From Streptomyces sp. TRM64462 (GTDB lineage Bacteria > Actinomycetota > Actinomycetes > Streptomycetales > Streptomycetaceae), in NCBI RefSeq assembly GCF_013362995.1, contig NZ_JABWDV010000423.1, positions 1 to 41,893 of the forward strand: a stretch of DNA of 41,893 nucleotides, in the 5' to 3' direction. A program made the translations under genes and the position numbers. Below the pieces are notes generated by a model. It did not search any database, was not told the DNA's origin, and worked only from the letters and a program-made list of their open reading frames with translations. Positions 1-7,458 of the stretch are shown piece after piece; position 1 is the stretch's first letter, and each line of letters opens with the position of its first letter.

Positions 1-24
1 AAAGCAGCCCGGCCCGCCCGCTCT

Positions 25-40
25 TCTACGGCTGTGTAGA
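25..40. promoter_or_regulatory. Palindromic operator, TCTACA-N4-TGTAGA family (left-most copy)
   Basis: The site reads TCTACG-GCTG-TGTAGA and is flanked by matching T and A, so the symmetric core is TTCTAC-N6-GTAGAA (24-41). It lies just beyond the stop codon of the minus-strand Spo0M-family gene, so it most likely serves a gene outside the window on the left. It matches five further copies at 1478, 2015, 5530, 8108 and 9653. Confidence 0.6.
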
Positions 41-51
41 AGCTATCAGGG

Positions 52-1077
52 TCAGCCCTCGTCGCCCTCGTCGTCGCCCTCGAAGAAGTCGCCGACCTCG
101 TCGACGACCTCCGCGGCGACGAGGCCGCCCGCCACGCCGACCGCCAGGCCCGCGGCGCCGGCCGCGATGGCCGTTCCCATGCCGGGGCCGGACCGGTGGC
201 CGTGGCGGTGGTCATCGTGGCCGTGGTGGTCGCTCTTGTGCGCGTACGGGTCGCCGTGGCCGTAGGCGCCGTGGCTCCCGTACGCGGCGTGGCCGCCGTG
301 GGAGCCGTGGCGCTCGACGAGCGTGCGCACCCAGCCCTCGACCGTGGCGTTCCAGCCGGTGTGCGCGACGTCCTGGTGGCTGACGGTGAAGCGGTTGAGC
401 GCGTCGTGCCCGCCGGAGAAGAAGCCGCCGCGCTTGTCGGCCTCCAGGACGACCTCCATGCCGCCGGGCGTGGCGAGGAAGGTGACCTCGATCTCGTTGA
501 CCTGGTGCGCGTACTGCGGCGCGGGGGTCATCTCGATCTCCTGGTAGAACGGCAGCTGCTGCCCGGTGCCGCCGATGCGGCCGTACTCCAGGTCGGCCGA
601 CTTGAAGCCGAAGCCGAGCTGCCCGAACGCCTCCAGGACCGCCTCCTGCACGGGCAGGGCCCGCACGGCGAGCGGGTCCAGGTCACCCTTGTCCTTCGCC
701 CCGGCCACGCCCAGCTCGGTGCGGACGCCCAGGACGATCCCGAGGGCCTGCCCGTACAGCTCGGTGATCGGCGTCTCCCACGGCAGGTTCACGCTGAACG
801 GAACGCCGCGCTCCTCGCCCTCCGCGAGGCGGAACCCGCCGGCCACGGTGAACCGCTCGAAGGCGACCACGCCCTCGGACTCCCCGTCGCCGTGCTCGGC
901 CTCGACACGGGCGACGAGCTCCAGGGTGATGTGCTCGATGTCGAAGTCGGCCTTGCCGCCCTTGAGGCGCACCTCACCCGTGAGGGCCCCGCCCGGCTGC
1001 ACCGCCCCGGGGGCGAGGACCGTGTCCACCGAGGGACCGCCGATACCGATCGAACCGAGCAGTCGCTTGAACACCAT
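52..1077 (-). CDS. Spo0M-family (sporulation control) protein with His-rich C-terminal extension
   Basis: The first ~240 residues match the Spo0M family, whose arrestin-like beta-sandwich begins with the typical MVFKRLLGSIGIGGPSVDT. Family members are cytoplasmic proteins linked to sporulation and stress. I chose the ATG at 1077 because an AAGGAG lies about 10 bases upstream; the in-frame GTG at 1089 almost touches that site. At about 341 residues it is longer than the usual ~250-260. The extra part is a His/Gly/Ser-rich linker (roughly residues 265-300), then an Ala/Gly/Val hydrophobic stretch of about 25 residues and an acidic tail. The linker could bind metal and the hydrophobic stretch could associate with a membrane; both are inferences. 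The small gene upstream (1168-1389) is separated by a strong hairpin. Confidence 0.85.
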   Translation of the reverse strand: MVFKRLLGSIGIGGPSVDTVLAPGAVQPGGALTGEVRLKGGKADFDIEHITLELVARVEAEHGDGESEGVVAFERFTVAGGFRLAEGEERGVPFSVNLPWETPITELYGQALGIVLGVRTELGVAGAKDKGDLDPLAVRALPVQEAVLEAFGQLGFGFKSADLEYGRIGGTGQQLPFYQEIEMTPAPQYAHQVNEIEVTFLATPGGMEVVLEADKRGGFFSGGHDALNRFTVSHQDVAHTGWNATVEGWVRTLVERHGSHGGHAAYGSHGAYGHGDPYAHKSDHHGHDDHRHGHRSGPGMGTAIAAGAAGLAVGVAGGLVAAEVVDEVGDFFEGDDEGDEG

Positions 1078-1123
1078 CGTGGCGTTCACTCCTTCATGAA
1101 GCGTGTTGCTGTACGGAGAGACA

Positions 1124-1159
1124 GGGCCGCCGCCACCAGCGTGGCGATGGCGGCGGCCC
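1124..1159 (-). terminator. Hairpin terminator/attenuator between the small helical gene and the Spo0M-family gene
   Basis: A perfect 12-bp inverted repeat (1124-1135 and 1148-1159; GGGCCGCCGCCA and its complement) with a 12-base loop starts 9 bases beyond the stop of the 1168-1389 gene on the minus strand. No U-tract follows, as is common in high-GC genomes, so it may only attenuate read-through into the Spo0M-family gene. Confidence 0.6.
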
Positions 1160-1167
1160 GGGAGGAA

Positions 1168-1389
1168 CTACTTCGATGCCGCGTCGAGGGCGGACAGCGC
1201 CTGGGCCCAGCGGACGTACTTCAGGTGGGCGAGGTCGGCCACGGTCTTCACGCCGAACGCCTCCTTCAGGAGCTCGCCGTCCCGCTCGGAGACGCCCTTC
1301 AGCGCGTCCACGGGTGCGGCGAGGATCTCCGGCAGGCTCTTGTCCGCCCACGCCTTGTCCAGCACCTTGTTCAGATCTATCGAAGCCAC
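1168..1389 (-). CDS. Small helical protein, helix-hairpin-helix-like
   Basis: A 73-residue protein starting at GTG 1389, with GGAGG six to eight bases upstream. The N-terminal half (residues 1-30) contains IDLNKVLDKAWADKSL. The second half, with segments resembling GVSERDGELLKEAFGVKTV and DLAHLKYVRWAQAL, has the look of a helix-hairpin-helix followed by a helix, as in short DNA-associated proteins; this is a weak fold inference. I do not know a function. The palindrome at 1478-1493 lies 88 bp upstream of the start, which puts the gene in the same putative regulon as the TerD and LCP genes. Confidence 0.7.
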   Translation of the reverse strand: MASIDLNKVLDKAWADKSLPEILAAPVDALKGVSERDGELLKEAFGVKTVADLAHLKYVRWAQALSALDAASK

Positions 1390-1477
1390 GAAGGCCCTCC
1401 TGCAAGTGATGGAGCGGTCCGGTCCGTCATCAACCCGCTGTGCGGGCAACCATTCTGACGCTCCGTTCCGCGGTTGG

Positions 1478-1493
1478 TCTACACGCATGTAGA
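1478..1493. promoter_or_regulatory. Operator TCTACA-CGCA-TGTAGA
   Basis: A perfect 6-4-6 palindrome. It lies 88 bp upstream of the minus-strand small helical gene and, in the other direction, upstream of the truncated CBS remnant. A 27-bp block around it (1475-1501) matches 24 positions of the block around the 2015 operator in the same orientation, so the two regions appear to be copies. Confidence 0.75.
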
Positions 1494-1537
1494 AGCATAG
1501 GGCTGGATGCCGCCTTGTGAGGGGAGTGCCGGGGTGA

Positions 1538-1939
1538 ACGGACGGTGTACGTCACAGAACCGGCCAATCGGTCGCACATGACAGCTGTCCCCACGCTCAT
1601 GGCGTCACCCCGCAGGAGCTGGAGCGGACAGCGGCCATGAACGGCTTCTCCCGCCTGCCCGTCACCGGGCCGGGTGGCACGATCCTGGGCTACCTCCACA
1701 TCAAGGACGCCCTCGGCGCCGCAGACCGCACGAAGCCGTTCCCGCGCACCACACTGCACCCGGTCACCAAGGTCGCCCTCGACACGCCGCTGGACGACAC
1801 CATGACCGCCATGCGCGCCGCCGGTACCCACCTGGCCGCCGTCACCGGCAACAAGGGCACCGTCATCGGCTTCGTCACCATGGAGGACGTCCTGGAGGAA
1901 CTCGTCGGCCCCACCCCCGACACCGCCACCACCGCCTGA
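1538..1939 (+). pseudogene. 5'-truncated CBS-domain remnant of a CNNM/HlyC-like gene
   Basis: The frame is open from 1538 to the stop at 1937-1939 and encodes the C-terminal CBS pair of a CNNM-like protein. It includes GVTPQELERT, MNGFSRLPVTGPGG and a terminal VIGFVTMEDVLEELVGP typical of the second CBS motif. The recognisable family sequence begins upstream of the first ATG (1637), and no start codon or DUF21 membrane domain precedes it. This is therefore a 5'-deleted relative of the two intact genes downstream. A short CBS-only product from ATG 1637 (100 residues) cannot be excluded but has no evident ribosome binding site. Confidence 0.75.
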
Positions 1940-2014
1940 CACGGGCGCCCGCATGCCGTACGGACGCTCCCAGGGATGCCGTCCCGGCTTCGTGATGGGC
2001 GGTTCGACATATGG

Positions 2015-2030
2015 TCTACATGCGTGTAGA
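2015..2030. promoter_or_regulatory. Operator TCTACA-TGCG-TGTAGA
   Basis: A perfect palindrome in the promoter region of the two CNNM-like genes, 134 bp upstream of the possible leader start at 2164 and 226 bp upstream of the first CNNM start. Its flanks (GG before, AGCAT after) match those of the 1478 site. Confidence 0.75.
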
Positions 2031-2163
2031 AGCATCGGATGCGGCGCGGGCGGTGCGGCCGCGGCACGGAAACCGGGCGTGGTCGTGGTGGACTCGGCTC
2101 GAGGCCGACGCGGCTGCTCCCGCCCGACTGCCCCCACTCGACAGAGCCGTAAAGGAGTTCGCT

Positions 2164-2259
2164 TTGCCTGCCAGACCGACGGACCCCCCAGGGGGCAGTC
2201 CCGCAGTATCCCGTGCCGCCGTGTCTGATGCCGGCGCGTGGTGGGACGGTGCGCTGTGA
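2164..2259 (+). CDS. Possible short leader peptide translationally coupled to the CNNM-like gene
   Basis: An AAAGGAG (2152-2158 region) lies about six bases before TTG 2164. The resulting 31-codon frame ends in a TGA at 2257-2259, which overlaps the GTG at 2256 of the next gene in a GTGA arrangement. Nothing in the peptide (Pro/Ala/Ser-rich, ending AWWDGAL) is recognisable. The support is the ribosome binding site plus the coupling overlap, which would also explain the lack of a good ribosome binding site just before 2256. Confidence 0.35.
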   Translation: MPARPTDPPGGSPAVSRAAVSDAGAWWDGAL

Positions 2260-3566
2260 GTGCCGTACTCGGCCTGCTGGCCGTGCTCGTCCTGACGGCG
2301 GGCACGGGATACTTCGTCGCCCAGGAGTTCGCGTACGTCGCCGCCGACCGGCTCGCGCTCGCCCGGGAGGCCGAAGCGGGCGACAGGCAGGCCGCCCGGG
2401 CTCTGAAGGTGCTGGAGCGGCTGTCGTTCATGCTCTCCGGCGCGCAGCTCGGCATCACGGTCACCGGCCTGGTGGTCGGCTTCCTCGCCGAACCGTCCGT
2501 GTCGGCTCTGCTGAAGCCCGTGCTGGACGGCCTGGGGCTGACCGGTGGCGCGGCCACGGCGGTCTCCGTCGTGCTGGCCTTCACGGTCGCCACGGTCCTT
2601 CAGATGGTGGTCGGCGAACTCGCCCCGAAGAACCTGGCGCTCGCCGTACCGGAGCGGCTGGCGAAGTCCCTGGCCGCGTCCACCCTGCTCTACCTGAAGA
2701 TCGTCGGCCCGGTCGTGCACGTCTTCGACAGCGCCGCCAACAAGCTGCTCCGCAAGCTCGGCATCGAGCCGGTGGAGGAGCTGCACCACGGCGCCACGCT
2801 GGAGGAGCTCAGCCACCTGATCGGCGAGTCCCATGAGCAGGGCCAGTTGCCCGCGGACACCGCCGAGCTCCTCGACCACGCACTGGAGTTCTCCGAGCGC
2901 ACTCTCGACGAGGTGATGGTGCCGCGTGTGGATGCCGTGTTCGTACGCAGGGACGCCACCCTGGCGGAGGCCGCCGACCTGATCGCCGCACACGGCCACT
3001 CCAGTTACCCGGTCCTCGGCGACCACCCCGACGACGTCGCCGGTGTCATCGGCGTGTGGGAGCTGATGAGGCTGCCCGCGGCCGGCTTCGCGACCACGAG
3101 GGCGGGCGAGGCGTGCCGGAGCCCGCTGCTGCTGCCCGACACCCTTCCGCTGCCGGACGCGGTGGCGCAGATGAGGCAGCGGGACGACGAGTTCGCCCTC
3201 GTGCTGGATGAGCACGGGGGTGTCGCGGGCATCGTCACGTACGAGGACATCGCCGAGGAGCTGGTCGGCGATATCGCCGACGAGACCGACACGGTCGTGC
3301 GGCTCGCCGTCGCCGACGGGGCCGGCTGGTTCGTCGACGCGGGGCGGCGCCTGGACGAGGTCGAGCAGGCCACGGGCATCGCGCTGCCCGAGGAGGAGGA
3401 CTACGACACCGTCGCCGGCCTGGTCATCGACCGGCTCGGGCGCTTCCCCGCCATCGGGGACCGGCTCACCGTGGAGGGCGTCGCCATCGAGGTACTGAGC
3501 CTGGACCGGCATGTACCGGAACGCGTCCGGATCGAGCGCTCGGCGGCCGAGGAGGCCCAGGCATGA
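2256..3566 (+). CDS. CNNM/CorC-HlyC family membrane protein (DUF21, CBS pair, CorC_HlyC domain)
   Basis: A full-length, 436-residue member of the CNNM/CorC (hemolysin C-like) family, associated with magnesium or cobalt transport. Residues ~1-185 form the DUF21 membrane domain, including the first helix and MLSGAQLGITVTGLVVGFL, a family hallmark. Residues ~195-320 carry a CBS pair ending in ALVLDEHGGVAGIVTYEDI. Residues ~340-430 form the CorC_HlyC domain. I chose GTG 2256 over GTG 2238 because it sits in a GTGA overlap with a possible leader frame and starts right at the first membrane helix. The next gene overlaps its stop by 4 bases, and the palindrome at 2015 lies upstream. Confidence 0.9.
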   Translation: MSAVLGLLAVLVLTAGTGYFVAQEFAYVAADRLALAREAEAGDRQAARALKVLERLSFMLSGAQLGITVTGLVVGFLAEPSVSALLKPVLDGLGLTGGAATAVSVVLAFTVATVLQMVVGELAPKNLALAVPERLAKSLAASTLLYLKIVGPVVHVFDSAANKLLRKLGIEPVEELHHGATLEELSHLIGESHEQGQLPADTAELLDHALEFSERTLDEVMVPRVDAVFVRRDATLAEAADLIAAHGHSSYPVLGDHPDDVAGVIGVWELMRLPAAGFATTRAGEACRSPLLLPDTLPLPDAVAQMRQRDDEFALVLDEHGGVAGIVTYEDIAEELVGDIADETDTVVRLAVADGAGWFVDAGRRLDEVEQATGIALPEEEDYDTVAGLVIDRLGRFPAIGDRLTVEGVAIEVLSLDRHVPERVRIERSAAEEAQA

Positions 3567-4582
3567 GCTTCCCCATGGCACTCTTCGTCACCGTCCTGCT
3601 TCTGGCCGCCAGTGGCTTCTTCGTGGCCGCGGAGTTCGCCCTCGTCGCCGCCAAGCGCCACCGCGTGGAGAAGGCGGCTGAGGAAGGGCAGCGCGGCGCG
3701 AAGGCGGCGCTCGCCGGTATGCGCGAGCTCTCCCTGATGCTGGCCGGCGCCCAACTGGGCATCACGGTCTGCACGCTCGGGCTCGGCTCGATCTCCAAGC
3801 CCGCCATCTCCCACCAGGTCGATCCCCTGCTGCTGAAGCTCGGCCTGCCCGCGGGGCTCAGCTACGGCATCGCCTTCGCCTTCGCCATGGCTCTCGTGGT
3901 CTTCCTGCACATGGTCGTCGGCGAGATGGCGCCCAAGTCCTGGGCGATCGCCCATCCGGAACGCTCCGCGATGCTGCTCAGCCCGCCCTTCCGCGCCGTC
4001 GTCAAGGCCGTACGGCCGCTGATCCGGGTCCTCAACAAGGTCAGCAACGCCCTGGTCAGGATGTGCCGCGTACAGCCACGTGACGAACTGACCGCGGTCC
4101 ACAACCGCGAGCAGCTCACCCATCTGGTCGCGGAGTCGGAGCGGCTCGGTCTGATCAACAAGACCGACTCCGAACTGATCACCCGGTCCCTGACCGAGCC
4201 GCAGACGCCTGTCGCGGAACTCCAGGTGGCCGCCGATGACATCGTGACCGTGCCGCCCGACGCCGACGTCGACACGATCCTGTCGACGGCCACCGCCGCC
4301 GACCGCGCGCGCCTGCTCGTCACGGACGGGCAGGATGTCCTCGGCTCCGTGCACGCCCGGGACGCCCTGGTGGCGCGGGCCCGCGGACGCGTCGCCACGG
4401 CACGCGGACTGGCCCGGCCCGTTCCCGAGCTGGCCGGCACGGACAGCCTCTCCCACGCGGTGGAGCAACTGCGCAGGCACCGAGCCTCCCTCGCCGTCAT
4501 CCGGGACGCGGAGGGCCGGCTCACCGGACTGATCAGCCTGGACGACCTGCTCGCCCGACTGATGGGCACGCGGAGCACGTAG
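3563..4582 (+). CDS. Second CNNM-family membrane protein (DUF21 plus CBS pair, no CorC_HlyC domain)
   Basis: A paralogue of the preceding gene, read through an ATGA overlap, so the two are co-translated and may form a heteromeric transporter. The DUF21 domain covers residues ~1-185 (FFVAAEFALVAAKRHRVEK; MLAGAQLGITVCTLGLGS; the GEMAPKSWAIAHPERSA stretch). A CBS pair covers ~205-335 and ends in LAVIRDAEGRLTGLISLDDL. At 339 residues it stops directly after the second CBS motif and lacks the C-terminal CorC_HlyC domain of its neighbour. Paired long and short CNNM genes are common in actinobacteria. The start at ATG 3563 is fixed by the overlap and the membrane helix. Confidence 0.9.
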   Translation: MSFPMALFVTVLLLAASGFFVAAEFALVAAKRHRVEKAAEEGQRGAKAALAGMRELSLMLAGAQLGITVCTLGLGSISKPAISHQVDPLLLKLGLPAGLSYGIAFAFAMALVVFLHMVVGEMAPKSWAIAHPERSAMLLSPPFRAVVKAVRPLIRVLNKVSNALVRMCRVQPRDELTAVHNREQLTHLVAESERLGLINKTDSELITRSLTEPQTPVAELQVAADDIVTVPPDADVDTILSTATAADRARLLVTDGQDVLGSVHARDALVARARGRVATARGLARPVPELAGTDSLSHAVEQLRRHRASLAVIRDAEGRLTGLISLDDLLARLMGTRST

Positions 4583-4597
4583 GCGTCACAGGGCGCA

Positions 4598-4633
4598 GGG
4601 CCCTCTCTCCGGTACGTCCTGGAGGGAGGGCCC
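4598..4633. terminator. Bidirectional terminator between convergent genes
   Basis: A 13-bp inverted repeat with one mismatch (4598-4610 and 4621-4633) around a 10-base loop sits in the 76-bp gap between the plus-strand CNNM pair and the minus-strand small gene at 4659. Confidence 0.75.
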
Positions 4634-4658
4634 ATTCTCGTACGGGGCGAGCGGGGCG

Positions 4659-4862
4659 TCAGTCCGCCGACTTCTTCTCGCCCAGGCGCTCGACGAGCTC
4701 CTGGGCCTTGTCGACGCCGGAGCCGATCCGCTCGCTGTACTTGCCGTCGGTCTTCTCGTCGATGAGATCGCCGGCCTTCTCCAGGCCCTGGGCGATCGTC
4801 TCACCGTGGTTCGCGGCGAGATCCTCGGCCTTGTCCTTCAGGTTCTTCAGGCTGTCGAACAC
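4659..4862 (-). CDS. Rv0909/MT0933-type small protein, annotated in actinobacteria as antitoxin
   Basis: A 67-residue, highly charged helical protein (MFDSLKNLKDKAEDLAANHG, ... GSGVDKAQELVERLGEKK). This is the pattern of the short Rv0909-like family commonly annotated as an antitoxin. No partner toxin is visible. It follows the TerD-family gene by 17 bp on the same strand and is probably co-transcribed from the 5530 promoter region, so a role in stress response is at least as likely as a toxin-antitoxin role. Start ATG 4862 follows an AGGAGG seven bases upstream. Confidence 0.8.
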   Translation of the reverse strand: MFDSLKNLKDKAEDLAANHGETIAQGLEKAGDLIDEKTDGKYSERIGSGVDKAQELVERLGEKKSAD

Positions 4863-4879
4863 GGTTGTGTGCCTCCTGT

Positions 4880-5464
4880 CTACAGATGTGCGGCGATGGT
4901 CGGCAGCAGGTCCTGGAAAGTACGCCCCTGGGCCGGTTCCCCGATGGCGGACATGTGCCAGGTCCCGCCCGACCGGTGGACCTTCGCCATGATCTGGGCG
5001 GTGTAGGCGCCGCCGCCCGAGAGGGTGTAGCGGGCCAGCTCCTGTCCGGTGGTCTCGTCGATGAGACGGCAGAAGGCGTTCTGCACGTCCGCGAAGGTCT
5101 GGCCGGTGAACGAGTTGACGGTGAACACGATCTGGTCCACATGCGCGGGCAGGCGCGGTAGGTCCACCAGGATCGCCTCGTCGTCGCCTCCCTGACCGGC
5201 GCCGCCCACCAGGTTGTCCCCGGTGTGGCGTACGGCGCCGTCGTCGCTGACCAGGTGCTGGAAGAAGATGACGTCGACCGCCTCCTTACCGGCGAACAGC
5301 ACGGCGGACGCGTCGAGGTCGATCTCGCTGGGCCCGGTGAGCCGTGCGAGGAAGCCCTTCCTCGGGGCCGCCTGCCAACCCAGGCCCATGCGGACAACGC
5401 TGAGTGCGCCCCCGCCCTTCTTTTCCAGGCTGATCTGCTGGCCCTTGGTCAGGGTGACGGCCAC
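4880..5464 (-). CDS. TerD-family protein (first copy)
   Basis: A full-length (194 residues) TerD/CABP-type protein, a family of calcium-binding cytoplasmic proteins linked to tellurite resistance and stress. Visible hallmarks are MAVTLTKGQQISLEKKGGG at the N-terminus, IDLDASAVLF (~residues 48-57), HTGDNLVGGAGQGGDDEAIL (~80-99, the acidic calcium-site region), VNSFTGQTFADVQNAFCRLI and the closing ELARYTLSGGGAYTAQI. A perfect TCTACA-GCAC-TGTAGA palindrome lies 66 bp upstream of the start. The small Rv0909-type gene follows in an apparent operon. Confidence 0.92.
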   Translation of the reverse strand: MAVTLTKGQQISLEKKGGGALSVVRMGLGWQAAPRKGFLARLTGPSEIDLDASAVLFAGKEAVDVIFFQHLVSDDGAVRHTGDNLVGGAGQGGDDEAILVDLPRLPAHVDQIVFTVNSFTGQTFADVQNAFCRLIDETTGQELARYTLSGGGAYTAQIMAKVHRSGGTWHMSAIGEPAQGRTFQDLLPTIAAHL

Positions 5465-5529
5465 TGGCGTTCTCCTTCTCCTTGCGGGCGAAGCGGGGCG
5501 AGCCCGACCACTTCGGACGATGACATGAA

Positions 5530-5545
5530 TCTACAGCACTGTAGA
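5530..5545. promoter_or_regulatory. Operator TCTACA-GCAC-TGTAGA
   Basis: A perfect palindrome between divergent genes: 66 bp upstream of the minus-strand TerD gene and 181 bp upstream of the plus-strand universal stress protein. The TerD-proximal flank (GATTC after the palindrome on the minus strand) is shared with the 8108 and 9653 sites. Confidence 0.8.
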
Positions 5546-5725
5546 AACCAGAGGGAGGGGGCGTGAGGAGGGTAGGGAGGGGCGGCGCGCTGGCCCTGCC
5601 CGGAGGGCCGAGCGGCCTGTGGCGTCCTCAGACAGCTGGGGAGACGCTGGGAGTAGCGGCGCAGTGCACCGGCGGTCCGGAACGGCTGGTCGGCCGTGAC
5701 TCGCCCGAGGAAAGGGGGAGCGCGT

Positions 5726-6565
5726 ATGGGTGGGGCCGTGGTCGTCGGCGTCGACGGGTCCCCGACGAGTCTTGCAGCAGTGGACGTCGCGGCGCGTGAG
5801 GCGCGGATGCGCTCCGTAGGGCTGCGTTTGGTGCACGCGTTCGTCTGGCCCGCCATGCACGTACCGGCGGGCCCGTCGCTGCTGGGGCCTGCGCATGGTG
5901 CCCTGCGCGAGGACACCGAGCGCATGATGCGCGAGGCCGTGGAACGGGCTGGGGCCCATGCCCCTGATGTCCACGTCGACCAGGCCGTGATCGCTGGTGA
6001 GCCGCTGTCCGCATTGGAGGCGCAGTCACGTGACGCGGCGCTGCTGGTGGTCGGCAGTCGAGGTCAGGGGCGGTTCGCCGGAGTGCTGGTGGGGTCGGTG
6101 GCCGTGCACCTGGCCGGGCACAGCCGCTGCCCGGTTCTCGTGGTGCGGGGCAGACCCGACCCTGTCGGGCCGGTGCTGGTGGCTGTCGACGGCTCGGCCG
6201 AGGGGCGGGCGGCTGCGGAGTTCGCCTCCTTGGAGGCCGCGATGCGGGGTGCCGAACTGGCGGCGGTGCACGTGTCCGCTGATGCGCACTCCGGCGCACC
6301 CCGAGCCGAGGGGGAACGGATACTCGCCGATGCGCTGTCCGGCATCGACCGCCCGGGGGTGGAGGTGGCAGCGAGCGCACGGCTGGTGACGGGCCCCGTG
6401 CGGCAGGCCCTGATCGAGGAGAGCGAAGGCGCCCAGCTGCTGGTGGTGGGCGCACGCGGTCTGGGCGGCTTCGCGGGGCTGATCCTGGGCTCGGTCAGCC
6501 AGGCCGTACTCCACCATGCCCACTGCCCGGTCGCTGTCGTGCGGCACCGCGGAAACGAGGAGTGA
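5726..6565 (+). CDS. Universal stress protein with two tandem Usp domains
   Basis: A 279-residue protein made of two UspA-like domains (~residues 1-145 and 150-279). Both keep the ATP-binding signature G-x2-G-x9-G-S/T: GSRGQGRFAGVLVGS in the first and GARGLGGFAGLILGS in the second. Each is followed by the usual CPVLVV or CPVAVV strand. ATG 5726 is preceded by a GGGGGAG; an upstream in-frame GTG (5696) lacks one. It is divergent from the TerD gene and shares the intergenic palindrome at 5530. Such proteins are cytoplasmic and bind ATP or AMP under stress. Confidence 0.9.
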   Translation: MGGAVVVGVDGSPTSLAAVDVAAREARMRSVGLRLVHAFVWPAMHVPAGPSLLGPAHGALREDTERMMREAVERAGAHAPDVHVDQAVIAGEPLSALEAQSRDAALLVVGSRGQGRFAGVLVGSVAVHLAGHSRCPVLVVRGRPDPVGPVLVAVDGSAEGRAAAEFASLEAAMRGAELAAVHVSADAHSGAPRAEGERILADALSGIDRPGVEVAASARLVTGPVRQALIEESEGAQLLVVGARGLGGFAGLILGSVSQAVLHHAHCPVAVVRHRGNEE

Positions 6566-6616
6566 GGGTTCCGCGACCGAGGGCACGCCTCGACGGTGTC
6601 GCCCGTCTTGCACGCG

Positions 6617-7360
6617 TCAGTCCCGGGACGGCCCGGAGGGCCCCGTGTAGTCCGGGCCTGAGAAGTCGGGGCCGGTGAAGTCCGGTCGGCTGTAGCCCAG
6701 CCGCGTACGGCTCCTGGGCTCGGGGACGACGGGTGTCGGGGTCGGTGGCGCGCTGATGGAGTCGGGGAGCCCGAGTTCGCGGCGCAGACGGGGCAGCAGG
6801 CTCCGCTGGAGTAGTGCGCGCTGCCATGCCGCCTCTGCCCGCGCCAGGGACTCCCGCGAGGGTGGGGCGCCGCGCTCGGTGGCATGGTGGCGGGCGGCGG
6901 TGAACGCCAGGCCGCCTCCGGCGGCGAGCCCGGCGACGCCGGCGATGACCGCGGCGGTCCAGCCGGTGCCGACGAGGGTGTCGGCCGGCGTCCCCGCGGC
7001 TCCGGCCACGCGCAATCCGTAGCCCAGCAACAGGAAGATCGCCGCTGCCGCGGCGGACAGCAGCGGGGTGAGTACGGCCAGAGCGGCCACGACGGCCTTC
7101 ACGCCCTCGCCACCGGCGGGCGGCCTGTCCGCGGCCGAGCCGGACCGCAGATCCAGCAGGGTCGCGTACTCGGACGACGCCTCGGCGGCAAGGGAGTCGG
7201 CCGCCGCGAGGGCACGGGCACGCAGCTCGTCGGCGGTGTACGGCGCGCCGGGGCGGCCGAGTGCCGCACGGACCTCAGGCGTGTCGAGCGCCTTCCGTAG
7301 CGCGCTCTCGAACGCGGCCCTGTCCTCAGGGTGTAGCGGTACGGGCTCGTTCATGCTCAT
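6617..7360 (-). CDS. Putative membrane protein of unknown function
   Basis: A 247-residue protein, not recognised. Residues ~1-75 are helical and charged; two hydrophobic segments follow at ~80-105 and ~115-140. A cytoplasmic basic region comes next, then a Pro-rich tail with short repeats (PDFTGP, PDFSGP, PDYTGP). Two starts are possible (ATG 7360 or 7354); both lie just after a CCGGG-like site. The much longer upstream frame is arginine-rich and not credible. It lies between the universal stress protein and the second TerD gene, converging on the former. Confidence 0.7.
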   Translation of the reverse strand: MSMNEPVPLHPEDRAAFESALRKALDTPEVRAALGRPGAPYTADELRARALAAADSLAAEASSEYATLLDLRSGSAADRPPAGGEGVKAVVAALAVLTPLLSAAAAAIFLLLGYGLRVAGAAGTPADTLVGTGWTAAVIAGVAGLAAGGGLAFTAARHHATERGAPPSRESLARAEAAWQRALLQRSLLPRLRRELGLPDSISAPPTPTPVVPEPRSRTRLGYSRPDFTGPDFSGPDYTGPSGPSRD

Positions 7361-7458
7361 CCCGGTGCGGTTGTTCGCGGTTGACGGGTGTCCGGCGCGG
7401 TGAACCGACGCTGCCCGAGACCCTGCCCCGGCGCCGGAGTGCGCGCGTACGGAGACGG

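Noticed and set aside
2016..3581. Long minus-strand open frame across the CNNM gene
   Set aside because: Antisense shadow of a high-GC gene; Arg/Gln/Gly/His-rich translation with no family resemblance.
4879..4894. TCTACA half-site followed by GATGTGCGG
   Set aside because: Only the left half matches, and the CTA is the stop codon of the TerD gene; not a palindromic operator.
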